Source: Silicimonas sp.
GTDB lineage: Bacteria; Pseudomonadota; Alphaproteobacteria; Rhodobacterales; Rhodobacteraceae
Direction: 5' to 3'
Assembly: GCA_022824315.1 (NCBI GenBank)
Contig: JAJEAC010000093.1
Coordinates: 109,690 to 173,689, forward strand
DNA length: 64,000 nucleotides
Each line of letters begins with the position of its first letter. Positions within the stretch are counted from its first letter, which is position 1. The notes beneath the pieces were generated by a model. That model ran no database searches and was not told the origin of the DNA. It saw nothing but the letters and a program-made list of their open reading frames with translations. A program made the translations under genes and the position numbers. This document shows, in pieces, positions 19,512 through 27,828 of this stretch.

Positions 19512-20540
19512 CTAGGCGGATTCCCTCGGCTTCATTGCCGCGTTGAGAAAGACCTCAACGGTTTCCGTGCTTCGCCCGCCGCGCGCACGTTGTGCCACTA
19601 ACTGGATTGCAGCGTCTGCTATGCCCTCGACATCCTGAGCCACAGTCGTAAGTGCCGGAAACATGTATTGGCTGAGCGGATGGTCGTCATGGCCCGCAAT
19701 TCGCAGACCGCCGCCGCGCGAAAAAAGGCCGTGCTTGTTGGCCGCGCGGATCGCACCGATGGCCACACGGTCATTGGCACAAAGGATCGTGGAATTCGTG
19801 AACTCTCCACGGCCAAAGCAATCGTCCATGACCGCATAACCGACGGCCTCGAATTCCCAGGATCCGCCCGCACCGGCGCACTCGATCGCTTTGGCCTCGT
19901 GATTCAGCTCCAGCATCTTCGCGCGATAGGCATGCTCTCGCTCCTCAGCATTGGCATTCAAATGCGGCATGCCAAGAAATACGGGCGGATCGCCTATTCT
20001 GCACAAGTATTCCACTATCGCACCAATGCTCTGCATGTTGTCGGTGCCAACGAAGTCCGCCAAGGGCATTGACTTCGCAGGTCTCGAATCAACGAACACC
20101 AGCGGAAAATCCTCGCTCGCGGCGGCAAAGGCATCATGATCGGCAGCGACACCGATTGGGGCCACGATTGCACCGTCGACGCTCATCGATCGCAACTTGC
20201 GCACCGCATGGGCCTCGACACCGGAGTCGCCGTTGGAGCTTTGGGTGATGATCGTATACCCCAGATCCTTGGCAGACTGCTCAATGCTCTCGATCAGGCT
20301 TGCAAAGAACAGGTCTTTGTAACTTGGAACGATCACACCGATCAGTTCCGTCGATTTCCTGTTCTGCCGCGTGGTCAGAAAGTTGTAGACATAGTCGACC
20401 TCTGACAGCCGCTCCTGGATCTTCTTCGACGTCGATGGTCGGACAACTGACGGATCCCGAAAATACCTCGAGAGCGTCGGTCGCGAGATCCCAATGGTCT
20501 CCGACAGTTCTTTCATCGTCTTAATTTTGGGCTTAGCCAT
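19512..20540 (-). CDS. LacI-family transcriptional regulator of the polyol genes
   Basis: 342 residues starting at MAKPKIKTM; a further ten in-frame codons upstream are probably not translated. The N-terminal helix-turn-helix and hinge read IGISRPTLSRYFRDPSVVRP. The rest is a periplasmic-binding-like effector domain (ELIGVIVPSYKDLFFASLIE; ILCANDRVAIGAI). It sits between the smo operon (same strand) and the divergent tagK-gatZ pair, and related 16-bp dyads occur at both promoters. It most likely represses both until a polyol or ketose is present. Confidence 0.92.
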   Translation of the reverse strand: MAKPKIKTMKELSETIGISRPTLSRYFRDPSVVRPSTSKKIQERLSEVDYVYNFLTTRQNRKSTELIGVIVPSYKDLFFASLIESIEQSAKDLGYTIITQSSNGDSGVEAHAVRKLRSMSVDGAIVAPIGVAADHDAFAAASEDFPLVFVDSRPAKSMPLADFVGTDNMQSIGAIVEYLCRIGDPPVFLGMPHLNANAEEREHAYRAKMLELNHEAKAIECAGAGGSWEFEAVGYAVMDDCFGRGEFTNSTILCANDRVAIGAIRAANKHGLFSRGGGLRIAGHDDHPLSQYMFPALTTVAQDVEGIADAAIQLVAQRARGGRSTETVEVFLNAAMKPRESA

Positions 20541-20621
20541 GGGCCAGGAACGCCGTACGCCGTACACCATGCAAATTCAACCCCAAGATAGACCCGCCGA
20601 CGAAGTCCCGTCAATTTCATT

Positions 20622-20651
20622 TTTGACACATGGAAAAGATCTCGTTACTCT
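20622..20651 (+). promoter_or_regulatory. tagK promoter overlapping an operator-like site
   Basis: The site TTTGACACATGGAAAA (20622-20637) matches the smoE operator at 14 of 16 positions. It contains TTGACA at 20623-20628, and TACTCT follows at 20646-20651 after exactly 17 bp. This gives a good sigma-70-type promoter whose -35 box is inside the operator, which is suited to repression by the adjacent LacI-type protein. The transcript would have a leader of about 130 bases before tagK. Confidence 0.65.
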
Positions 20652-20786
20652 ATCTTGCGGTTCAGTTTGAAGCCACAATCAGACTGTTGGGCGATCCGAG
20701 ACGGACCGTCCGCCGAACTCTGGGCAGCGGGTTGTGACCACTTCACAGAAAGGTTGGAGGCGCCGTTTCGTGTGCCGGCAAAGTCA

Positions 20787-21737
20787 ATGAAGAAGATCGT
20801 TCTCATTGGGGAAGTTCTGGTCGAAATCATGGCCGACAAGATTGGCGAGGGCTTCAGGGAGATTCAGTCGTTGACTGGGCCGTTCCCATCCGGGGCGCCG
20901 GCGATTTTCGCCGATCAGGCTGCCAAGATGGGGCAGCCTGTTGCGATCGTGTCGGCTGTCGGTGACGACGACTTCGGGCACCTGAACCTCGACCGGCTTC
21001 GCCAAGACGGCGTCGACGTCTCAGGCGTCTTCATCGACAAGGAGCGCCCGACGGGCAGCGCGTTCGTGCGATATCGCGCGAATGGCGAAAGGGATTTTGT
21101 CTTCAACATTTTCCACAGTGCGGCGGGACGCCTGAATGTAACCGACACGGTCAAGGCCCTGCTTGATTCGGCTGACCATCTGCATGTCATGGGGTCGTCG
21201 CTTTCCAGCCCCGAATTTGTCGCACTGAACCTCCGTGCCGCAAAAACCATTCGCGGCAACGGCGGCACGGTCTCTTTCGACCCCAATCTAAGACGCGAAA
21301 TCCTGTCCGCCGAGGGCATGGCCGACGCGATGTCGCGGATGATCTCGATGACGGACCTGTTTCTGCCAAGCGGCAGCGAGCTCACCCTTCTGACGAAGGC
21401 CACAGCGCCTGAGGCCGCAATCCAGGAGTTGTTCGAACGCGGCGTGCAAGCCATTGTCCACAAGCGCGGTGCAGACGGTGCCAGCTTTCACGACAAGCTC
21501 GGCACCTTGGTCATGGACGCTTTCACGGTCAAGGAAATTGATCCGACTGGCGCAGGCGACTGTTTTGGCGGCACCTTTACCGCGCTATGGCTGCGAGGCA
21601 CGGATGCGCGAAGGGCATTGCAACTTGCGGCCGCGAGCGGTGCGCTGGCCGTGACCAAGCGCGGACCGATGGAAGGCACTGCCACGCCCAACGAGATCGA
21701 AGACTTCATCCGATGCATCGGGGGAAATTCCCTATGA
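20787..21737 (+). CDS. tagK: tagatose kinase-like PfkB sugar kinase
   Basis: PfkB-family kinase of 316 residues starting at MKKIVLIGEVLVEIMAD. The frame is open 44 codons further upstream, but those overlap the leader and do not resemble the family. The C-terminal signature DPTGAGDCFGGTF (about residues 251-263) includes the catalytic Asp. It overlaps gatZ by 4 bp (ATGA). In the galactitol route known from Agrobacterium, a kinase of this type makes D-tagatose-6-phosphate. Fructose or another ketose cannot be excluded from sequence alone. Confidence 0.8.
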   Translation: MKKIVLIGEVLVEIMADKIGEGFREIQSLTGPFPSGAPAIFADQAAKMGQPVAIVSAVGDDDFGHLNLDRLRQDGVDVSGVFIDKERPTGSAFVRYRANGERDFVFNIFHSAAGRLNVTDTVKALLDSADHLHVMGSSLSSPEFVALNLRAAKTIRGNGGTVSFDPNLRREILSAEGMADAMSRMISMTDLFLPSGSELTLLTKATAPEAAIQELFERGVQAIVHKRGADGASFHDKLGTLVMDAFTVKEIDPTGAGDCFGGTFTALWLRGTDARRALQLAAASGALAVTKRGPMEGTATPNEIEDFIRCIGGNSL

Positions 21738-22978
21738 AACACCCGCTTCTGGCCATCCCCGAGGCCTATCATCGGGGCGAACACCTTGGGATCACGTCGA
21801 TCTGCTCCGCTCACCCTGTGGTCATCGAAGCGGCGCTTCGGCTGGCCAAAGAGCAAGACGATCCTGTCCTGATCGAGGCGACCTGCAACCAGGTCAACCA
21901 GGACGGCGGCTATACCGGCATGACGCCCGCTGCATTCCGGCAATTTGTCGAAGGCATCGCCGACAAGGTCGGGTTGGACAATCGCAAGATCGTTTTGGGC
22001 GGTGACCACCTTGGGCCAAACCCATGGAAAGACCTTCCGGCCGAAAGGGCGATGGCCAAGGCCGAAGAGTTGATCGCGGCTTACGCGCAGGCAGGCTTTA
22101 CCAAGCTGCACCTGGACACGTCCATGGGCTGCATGGGCGAGCGCGTCGCGCTTGCCGACGCAGAAACGGCAGAACGTGCGTCACGACTGGCCGAAGTCGC
22201 GGAAATGAACACGGGTGCCCAACCACCGGTCTACGTCATTGGAACCGAGGTTCCGGTCCCTGGCGGCGCCACGCACGTTCTCGACGACCTCGACGTGACG
22301 GCACCTGACGCCGTCGCACGCACACACGATGTTCACAAGTCGGCATTCCGTTCGCGCGGGCTTGACGATGCGTTTGCGCGAGTCATCGCGCTTGTGGTTC
22401 AGCCCGGGGTCGAGTTCGACCACACCGATGTCACTCATTTCGATGTCGGCAAGGCGCAAGGGCTGACGGACACGCTGGCGCATTACCCCGGGCTCGTGTT
22501 CGAAGCCCATTCGACAGACTACCAGTCCTGTGAAGGACTGCGCGCACTTGTCGGCAACGGCTTTGCGATCCTCAAAGTCGGACCTTGGCTTACATTCGCA
22601 TTGCGCGAAGCCCTTTACGCGCTTGATGCCGTTGCCGATGTTCTGCACGGCTACCCGCCGAAAGGCGAGCTGATGAACGCAATGGAAGACATCATGGCCG
22701 CCGCCCCTGACAATTGGCAGAAATACTACGAGGGCGACGACAACGAATTGTGGCTGCAGAGGCACTTCAGCTACTCCGACCGCATTCGGTATTACTGGCC
22801 TACGCCGGCTGCCGAATCCGCGGTGTCACGCTTGATGACCCGCCTAGCAGGAAAGCAAGTCCCTGCACCTGTGGTTGGGCAATACCTGCCGCATATCACC
22901 GGCACGGACGCCGAAGAGATTCTGTTGGCAGCAGTCGAGTTCATCCTCCGAAAATACGAAGCTGCATGCACAGGCTGA
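21734..22978 (+). CDS. gatZ: GatZ/KbaZ-family protein (probable tagatose-6-phosphate 4-epimerase)
   Basis: 414 residues of the GatZ/KbaZ family, recognised by GITSICSAHPVVIEAAL, EATCNQVNQDGGYTGMTP and GGDHLGPNPW. In enterobacteria GatZ supports the GatY tagatose-bisphosphate aldolase. In the galactitol pathway of Agrobacterium, GatZ alone epimerises tagatose-6-phosphate to fructose-6-phosphate. No gatY/kbaY-like gene is visible here, which favours the epimerase role. It is coupled to tagK by an ATGA overlap and is the last gene of the divergent unit. Confidence 0.88.
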   Translation: MKHPLLAIPEAYHRGEHLGITSICSAHPVVIEAALRLAKEQDDPVLIEATCNQVNQDGGYTGMTPAAFRQFVEGIADKVGLDNRKIVLGGDHLGPNPWKDLPAERAMAKAEELIAAYAQAGFTKLHLDTSMGCMGERVALADAETAERASRLAEVAEMNTGAQPPVYVIGTEVPVPGGATHVLDDLDVTAPDAVARTHDVHKSAFRSRGLDDAFARVIALVVQPGVEFDHTDVTHFDVGKAQGLTDTLAHYPGLVFEAHSTDYQSCEGLRALVGNGFAILKVGPWLTFALREALYALDAVADVLHGYPPKGELMNAMEDIMAAAPDNWQKYYEGDDNELWLQRHFSYSDRIRYYWPTPAAESAVSRLMTRLAGKQVPAPVVGQYLPHITGTDAEEILLAAVEFILRKYEAACTG

Positions 22979-23160
22979 CAAGATCATGGTCAGATTGACG
23001 GATATTGCTGAACCCTGACACCACGCTTGATTGATTGCGAAATGCACCGCGGAGCACCCTCCTTGCACGTCCGGACGTCGATTCCTAAGGGCAATACTGT
23101 CGCTATAGGAACTTCTTGTGCCAGAATTGCAGGGCATCGCAGCCTGTTGTGGTCTCCGCC

Positions 23161-23388
23161 ATGGCTCGGACGGTGGCCGCGTTCGCTGGAGGCATGCGCC
23201 TGTCGGACCATCTCAGCGTGAGCGTGGTCGCACGCGCGTATCCGCGCGAGGCGGTGCGTGTAGCGGTTCGGACCCTTGGCCGCGACAGCCTGCGGCGACG
23301 CGACTTTCCGGCGGAAGCGGTGGTCTGCGACGTGATCGCGGTGGCGCCGTTCCCGGCGGTTTCGGTGCACGAAGTGCTCGATTCCTGA
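23161..23388 (+). pseudogene. IS4-type transposase, N-terminal remnant
   Basis: The 75-residue frame starting at MARTVAAFAGG carries the usual N-terminal pattern of IS4-family transposases: RLSDHLSVSVVARAYPRE, then RRRDFPAEAVVCDVIA, then a hydrophobic stretch and HEVLDS. It stops there; the DDE catalytic core is absent downstream. It is a truncated insertion-sequence scar beginning about 180 bp after gatZ. The matching C-terminal half of such a transposase exists as another scar at 49832-50600. Confidence 0.6.
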
Positions 23389-23524
23389 CTGATCCGTTAC
23401 GGATGTCCCGGATTGCTTCGTGCGGGTCTGGGCGTTTCCAGGATTTTTCGGCATTGCCAGACATTCAGACACGGGTACGGGTTCGGTCGCGCTTTCCTTC
23501 CGACAGCCGGACGGTCGATGCGAC

Positions 23525-23615
23525 GACGATCCGGGCGTGTCGCGAACCTTCGCGGATGATGCGCGTCGGCGTTGAATGGACAATTGTGCCTGTCGAGGAT
23601 TCTCGCGGCGTTTCG
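23525..23615. repeat. 91-bp dispersed repeat, copy A
   Basis: Aligned by hand without gaps to 49721-49811, it matches at about 67 of 91 positions. Stretches include GAATGGA and GTGCCTGT-GAGGATTC. Weaker similarity seems to continue upstream for another ~120 bp in both copies. Each copy lies beside an IS4-type transposase remnant. Its origin is unknown: an element end, an internal part of the element, or an unrelated repeat are all possible. Confidence 0.55.
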
Positions 23616-23685
23616 TTCTTCCGTACGGGCCGCCGGCGACGACCCGCGTGCGCCGCGCAACGGGCCTGCCCGCGTCCTTGTTCAT

Positions 23686-24039
23686 TCATGCGACTGCGGA
23701 TTCCGTGGCTAGCGCGTGCGCCTGCGTACGTTCCGGACCGGACCCGCCCTTCCGCTCCTGGAGGACCCCGTTCCAGTCGCTTGCGCCTTTGGGCCGGAGG
23801 CGCCAGACCCATGTGTCGGAATGCGCGAGGGTCTGTCCGGGACCGGGCCGCAGTTCGACCGCGCTCTCCGCGAACAGGGCCAAGGCCGGTTCGCCGTCCC
23901 TGGCGGCCAGCCAGAACCCGCCCCGGGCCTTCGGAAGGACGCGATCAATCCGGAGGAGCATTCCGGACGCATCGCAACAGGCGCATTTGCGTCCCGAATC
24001 CTCTACATCGGCCGCAGACCGGATCGGCCTCTCCGTCAC
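23686..24039 (-). CDS. hypothetical protein with CxxC motif
   Basis: A 117-residue frame starting at a GTG that overlaps the stop of the upstream gene by 4 bp (GTGA). The N-terminal part contains CACC (two cysteines two residues apart). It is followed by an ordered-looking stretch (MLLRIDRVLPKARGGFWLAA; EPALALFAESAVELRPGPG; SDTWVWRLRPKG). I do not recognise the family. The coupled start and the protein-like composition argue that it is real. It shares an apparent promoter at 24413-24441 with its neighbour. Confidence 0.5.
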   Translation of the reverse strand: MTERPIRSAADVEDSGRKCACCDASGMLLRIDRVLPKARGGFWLAARDGEPALALFAESAVELRPGPGQTLAHSDTWVWRLRPKGASDWNGVLQERKGGSGPERTQAHALATESAVA

Positions 24040-24380
24040 CAACTGTTGGCGTCGATCCACTTCGCGAGCAATTCGCGACTCTTGTAATACTCGTCCGGAA
24101 TGCCGCGCTTTCGGCCACGGGCGATGCGTTCGGCCCATGCAATCTGCCTTGCAGTCGGAAGATTGTCGGCAATGCGCTTGGAACGCGCCAAGCGATGTCG
24201 GTTTGCGTCGATCCAGCGCGAAAGGTTGGCGCGGTCTAGTCGCACGTCCTTGGGCAACGGGATTCCGGACGAAGCCGCAATTTTTTGGGCATATTGCAAC
24301 TGGCGATCGGTAGGCCTGAGCGGAGGAAGGCTGGCATAGTCCGGTCGCTCTGCAGGTCGGATGGTCTGGTGCAACGTCAC
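24036..24380 (-). CDS. small protein with two copies of a ~40-residue motif
   Basis: 114 residues, GTG start preceded by GGGGAA. It contains two tandem copies of one motif: PTDRQLQYAQKIAASSGIPL, then a short link and RANLSRWIDANR; and PTARQIAWAERIARGRKRGI, then SRELLAKWIDAN. From family knowledge this resembles short C-terminal modules attached to plasmid topoisomerases and primases, where a nucleic-acid-binding role is suspected; I cannot name it with certainty. It forms a two-gene unit with the overlapping gene downstream, inside an island of IS scars and a toxin-antitoxin remnant. Confidence 0.65.
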   Translation of the reverse strand: MTLHQTIRPAERPDYASLPPLRPTDRQLQYAQKIAASSGIPLPKDVRLDRANLSRWIDANRHRLARSKRIADNLPTARQIAWAERIARGRKRGIPDEYYKSRELLAKWIDANSW

Positions 24381-24412
24381 GGCATTTCCCCGAACAGGAC
24401 TGCGATGTGCCG

Positions 24413-24441
24413 AATCTAGAACATTGAATGAACAAGGTCAA
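24413..24441 (-). promoter_or_regulatory. sigma-70-like promoter of the two-gene cassette
   Basis: On the minus strand TTGACC (24441-24436) and TAGATT (24418-24413) are separated by exactly 17 bp, in an AT-rich patch. They lie about 35 bp upstream of the GTG start at 24380. This is a good match to the vegetative promoter pattern and supports expression of the two small genes. Confidence 0.55.
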
Positions 24442-24743
24442 GGAAAAATCAACATGTTGTGAAGATCATAGATCTGAAACCTATATATCGACCCGAAACA
24501 TGCCTAGCATGACGCCGCCACACCTTACATTTGATGCCGACCATCGTTCCGGCAGGACTGTCGACAACCCGCCTCGAAAGCGGGGCCTTGTCGACAAGCC
24601 AATGCTCGGGAACGGCCAGCCCATGGAGAACGGCGAGGAGCCGCCTAGAACGCGACGGAAACTGATCTCGAAAGGCATCGGTTTGGGGTGCACGCCAGGT
24701 ACATCGCAGCCCAAGGCTTGCCGAATTCCGCCGGTCCCTTAGG

Positions 24744-25850
24744 TCATCGACCGAACGAGTCGCCGCTTCCACCTTGCACGGCAGGTGCCTGTCGACGAGT
24801 TCGTCTTGCGATCGTCCCAGACACCAGGACCGTCACGAATATCCGGAACAGGTGATGGCAGGCCACGACGACTGGACTCACGCCGAGGCTCAGCGCGATC
24901 AATCCCATTTCCGTCACGCCGCCTGGCGCAAAGCTGATGAATAGGGCGTCGACCGGTACCAGCATGAATTCGGCAAGAGTCATTGCAAAACCGATGCCGA
25001 GCGCAAGCATCAAGACCGTTGAGATCGCGCCTAGGCTGAATGCCCTGATCAACAGGCGTCCTGTCGATCCGGCGAACGTCGATCCCAGCCCGGACCCAAC
25101 AACCAGCTGAGCCAAGTTCAGGAGCCAGGACGGGCTGCTGAGGTCGACCAGTCCCAAAACATGGGCGGCCGCACTAAGTACAAGTGGACCGACCATGTGC
25201 GCGGCCGGAAGGCGAAATATTGGACCGAGAACCATTCCCGCTGCTGCAAGCAACAGGATCAACACGATGTCGGCAATCCTGTAGGCGTCCTGCTCGAAAC
25301 TCTGTCCGGAAGCGCTGCCAACAGTCTCGCCCGTCCAGAGCAGGAAGAGCAACGGCACGATCATGACAACGAGCACGATCCGGGCAAAGTGCTGAACGCT
25401 GAGAATTCGCACGTCCCCTCCAGCCTGTTCACCCAGGGAGACGGCCTCGACCAACCCGCCGGGCATCGCCGCAAAGATGGACGTCGTCCTGTCATATCGA
25501 CCCAGCTTGCGGAACAACGCGTAGTTCCCGGCAAGCGCAATGGCGACAAACAGCACCATTGCCATCATGGATAGGCCCAGCGATGGAACGACTGCCAAGA
25601 GATCCGTCGTGAACGTCGCTCCGATCATGGTGCCGATCACTGCGACGAAAATCATGCGCAGCACTGGCGGGAACTGCACTTCGCGCGCTCCCTTCCTGGT
25701 TCGAAAAATCGTGAAGGCCGCGACGAAGGCCAGGCTTCCCGTCAGGTATGGCATCGGTAGCCCGACCCAAAGGGCCAGCGAACCGCCAACGCCGCCAATG
25801 GCCAGAATTCCGCCGGTTTGGAACAGAAAGACGAATCGAGCAGCCATCAT
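24744..25850 (-). CDS. AbrB-type integral membrane protein (putative transporter)
   Basis: 368 residues, almost entirely hydrophobic with about ten membrane segments. It has the duplicated architecture of the AbrB/'ammonia monooxygenase-like' membrane family (PF05145): LALWVGLPMPYLTGSLAFVA and IFAAMPGGLVEAVSLGEQAG in the first half, LPAAHMVGPLVLSAAAHVLG and SFAPGGVTEMGLIALSLGVS in the second. The function is not established; transport of small organic molecules or regulation of a neighbour has been suggested for relatives. It stands alone on the minus strand, with about 360 bp of featureless DNA downstream. Confidence 0.8.
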   Translation of the reverse strand: MMAARFVFLFQTGGILAIGGVGGSLALWVGLPMPYLTGSLAFVAAFTIFRTRKGAREVQFPPVLRMIFVAVIGTMIGATFTTDLLAVVPSLGLSMMAMVLFVAIALAGNYALFRKLGRYDRTTSIFAAMPGGLVEAVSLGEQAGGDVRILSVQHFARIVLVVMIVPLLFLLWTGETVGSASGQSFEQDAYRIADIVLILLLAAAGMVLGPIFRLPAAHMVGPLVLSAAAHVLGLVDLSSPSWLLNLAQLVVGSGLGSTFAGSTGRLLIRAFSLGAISTVLMLALGIGFAMTLAEFMLVPVDALFISFAPGGVTEMGLIALSLGVSPVVVACHHLFRIFVTVLVSGTIARRTRRQAPAVQGGSGDSFGR

Positions 25851-26229
25851 GTTTGGAAGACACTCGATTTAGCGGGCAGTTTCAAAGTCTGAATGCAACT
25901 AGCGCGGACACAGACCTTCGTCCTTTCTCCTGCCAACAGACGCTGCACCGAGGGAGCCACTACAAATCCAAGGCGACGCCCACATTGAGACTGTGCACGG
26001 AACGGCTTACAAGGCAGGGCTTCGCCTTGTGCTGTGATCGGCGAGTGCAGACTGCACCGCGACACTGCCCGGCGCGGCAATCCGCTCCACTGTGTCGGAG
26101 TGGCGAATCGGATGGGTCTGGCGGCAAGCACCCTCCACCTGTTACTTCATTGAGATCAGGCGGGAAATGCGTGGTTCAAGATTCTAATCGACGCATCCGG
26201 AACTGGCATCGAAATGGCGCCACAAATGC
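25851..26229. other. intergenic stretch without a recognised gene
   Basis: About 380 bp between the AbrB-type gene and the broken toxin gene. Short open frames exist on both strands but none has a recognisable motif or a convincing ribosome binding site. It must hold the promoter of the AbrB-type gene. Confidence 0.5.
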
Positions 26230-26613
26230 TCAAATGGCAGCGGCGACATCAGTCTTCGAAAAGTCGTTGCCAACGAAGAGCAAAGGGGCGCCGCTGGACA
26301 TTGCGGTCACGTAGGCGAAACAGTCGCCGAAATTGAGGCCGGCCGGATGCCGACCTTGGCCCTAAGCAGAATAGGCTCTGGCGACAGCATTCACCTCTTC
26401 CACCGCAAAACTGTCGACCTGGATTCCGATCCCGTCAATCAACAGCGTCAATTCCCCTGCGACGCCCCGCCTTTCCGCCACGATAAGGGCCTCGGCGAGG
26501 GTGCCGGGCGAGATCACGACTTGGTCTTCAGCCTTGGGGATCGCCGCGATCTGATCGGCTTGGGACTCGGCCGGCAGTAGGGCCATCAGGGCGGAAGTGG
26601 CGATGGCGATCAT
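26230..26613 (-). pseudogene. VapC-type PIN-domain toxin with internal stop
   Basis: The full-length frame would encode about 127 residues, typical for VapC. After 83 codons (ending ARAYSA) an in-frame TAG at 26362-26364 interrupts it. The same frame then continues as [18 protein letters not shown] and ends with [17 protein letters not shown], the usual VapC C-terminus. The first conserved catalytic Asp of the PIN domain is also gone (MIAIATSAL where VDTSAL is expected). The C-terminal acidic residues remain. It overlaps the antitoxin gene by 4 bp. Toxin activity is almost certainly lost. Confidence 0.85.
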
Positions 26614-26870
26614 CGTGGGCGACCCTCGTGGTCATACAGGCAGTCCCGGCTCCGCGCGGCGGTTGGGCCTTCGGCGACCTTGGCGGCGGCACGTGCCCGA
26701 ACGGCAGAAATCACTTCGGCGCGATCTTCGACGCTTGACCGCGCACGCAGCGCCACAAGCCGCACGACCGCGTGACCGTGCCGTGCAATCACCACTTCTT
26801 CCCCAGCCTCCGCACTGCGAACGAGGTCGGTCAGACGGGCCTTTGCATCGGTGCAAGTTCCATATTGCAC
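26610..26870 (-). CDS. type II antitoxin, Phd/YefM (VapB) family
   Basis: 86 residues from a GTG start behind GAGGA. The pattern TDAKARLTDLVRSAEAGEE followed by VVIARHGHAVVRLVAL is the standard Phd/YefM DNA-binding half. The C-terminal half (AAAKVAEGPTAA) would bind the toxin. It overlaps the toxin frame by 4 bp, the normal antitoxin-first order. The antitoxin frame is intact although the toxin is broken, so it may persist as an orphan repressor or buffer other toxins. Confidence 0.85.
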   Translation of the reverse strand: MQYGTCTDAKARLTDLVRSAEAGEEVVIARHGHAVVRLVALRARSSVEDRAEVISAVRARAAAKVAEGPTAARSRDCLYDHEGRPR

Positions 26871-27828
26871 TCCTCGGTGAGGGGAAATGGACCATTGTTT
26901 GGCCCAATTCGAGACCTGCGCTGCAATGCATGAAACTGCGCGCCCATCACCCCGATCAACTGCGATGAGCGCACGCACATGAGACGTCATCTGGAAGCAA
27001 CAATGCCTGCATCGGAAGTTCCAGGACCTTTCGGAGAAGGTTCAAGCAGGCGGTTCAATTCCGCTCGACGATCAAAACCACCTGCATCCACCACATTGCT
27101 AAGCCCGGGAGTCATCGGCACATAAGCCAGGTCGGCCCAGCACGTCGCAGGTCGACGCTGCCCTCGATCAATCGGCGGTTGCTCCGAACTGCCGCCGGGC
27201 GGTGCGGCAAAGGGTGGCATTGGAAGTACCTGTTGCCGTATGGAATTCACTCTCTTCAATACGGATGGCCGACGCTGGGTCAACTCCGGTACTGTGCGGT
27301 CAACTCTGCCGCCGTCAACGAATCATGCGTCACCTCCAGCGCGGCGAAGGCATGGTTCAATTCCGCCTTCTGCCGATTGAAGACCTCCGCATCAAATCGT
27401 TGCTTGTCGCTCCGGATCAAGTCGCGAGTGCATTCGCTTGTGCTCTCACGGGAATCGCCGTCGCCTGCATCGACCGACACGAAGTGTCTCAGCGGCTGAA
27501 TCAAAATACCATATATTGCATAACCTCCCGGCTATTTCGGGACTGATCAACAATATATTGTGTGTAGACCAGACTTTTGGGTCAAGCTCTCAGAGCGCCA
27601 ACTGCACGGACGGTCATCGCGGTCGTCCGGGGTGCGGTGCAGCACCCCATTTCTCGCAAGTGTTCAATATGGACAAGAATGCAAACGAGGCGATAGGACA
27701 CTGCCTCGACCAGCGAGGTCCATCGGTCACGGGCGTCACCGCAAATCCGCCTTGTCGCATCCCCATTTGCCAAACCCATTGAAGAGAGAGACTCCATCAG
27801 ACCTCGTCTCGGGTTCGCAATGTGCGGG
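26871..27828. other. ~960 bp without a recognised gene, between vapB and tRNA-Ser
   Basis: Open frames of 74-115 codons occur on both strands. The most protein-like are on the minus strand at 27280-27504 (FNRQKAELNHAFAALEV) and 26987-27283, but neither has a family I recognise. A perfect inverted repeat GGGGTGC-GGTGCA-GCACCCC lies near 27628-27650. This is probably worn accessory DNA beside the tRNA gene. Confidence 0.4.

Noticed and set aside
23525..23615. Possible coding function of the 91-bp repeat
   Set aside because: Both strands give partly conserved peptides (plus EW-IVPVEDS; minus ESSTGTI-HS), so neither can be chosen with confidence; kept as a repeat only.
25847..26131. 94-codon minus-strand frame upstream of the AbrB-type gene
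   Set aside because: No known domain and no convincing ribosome binding site; likely a chance frame in the promoter region.
27628..27650. GGGGTGC/GCACCCC inverted repeat as a terminator
   Set aside because: No T-tract on either strand and no gene ending next to it.
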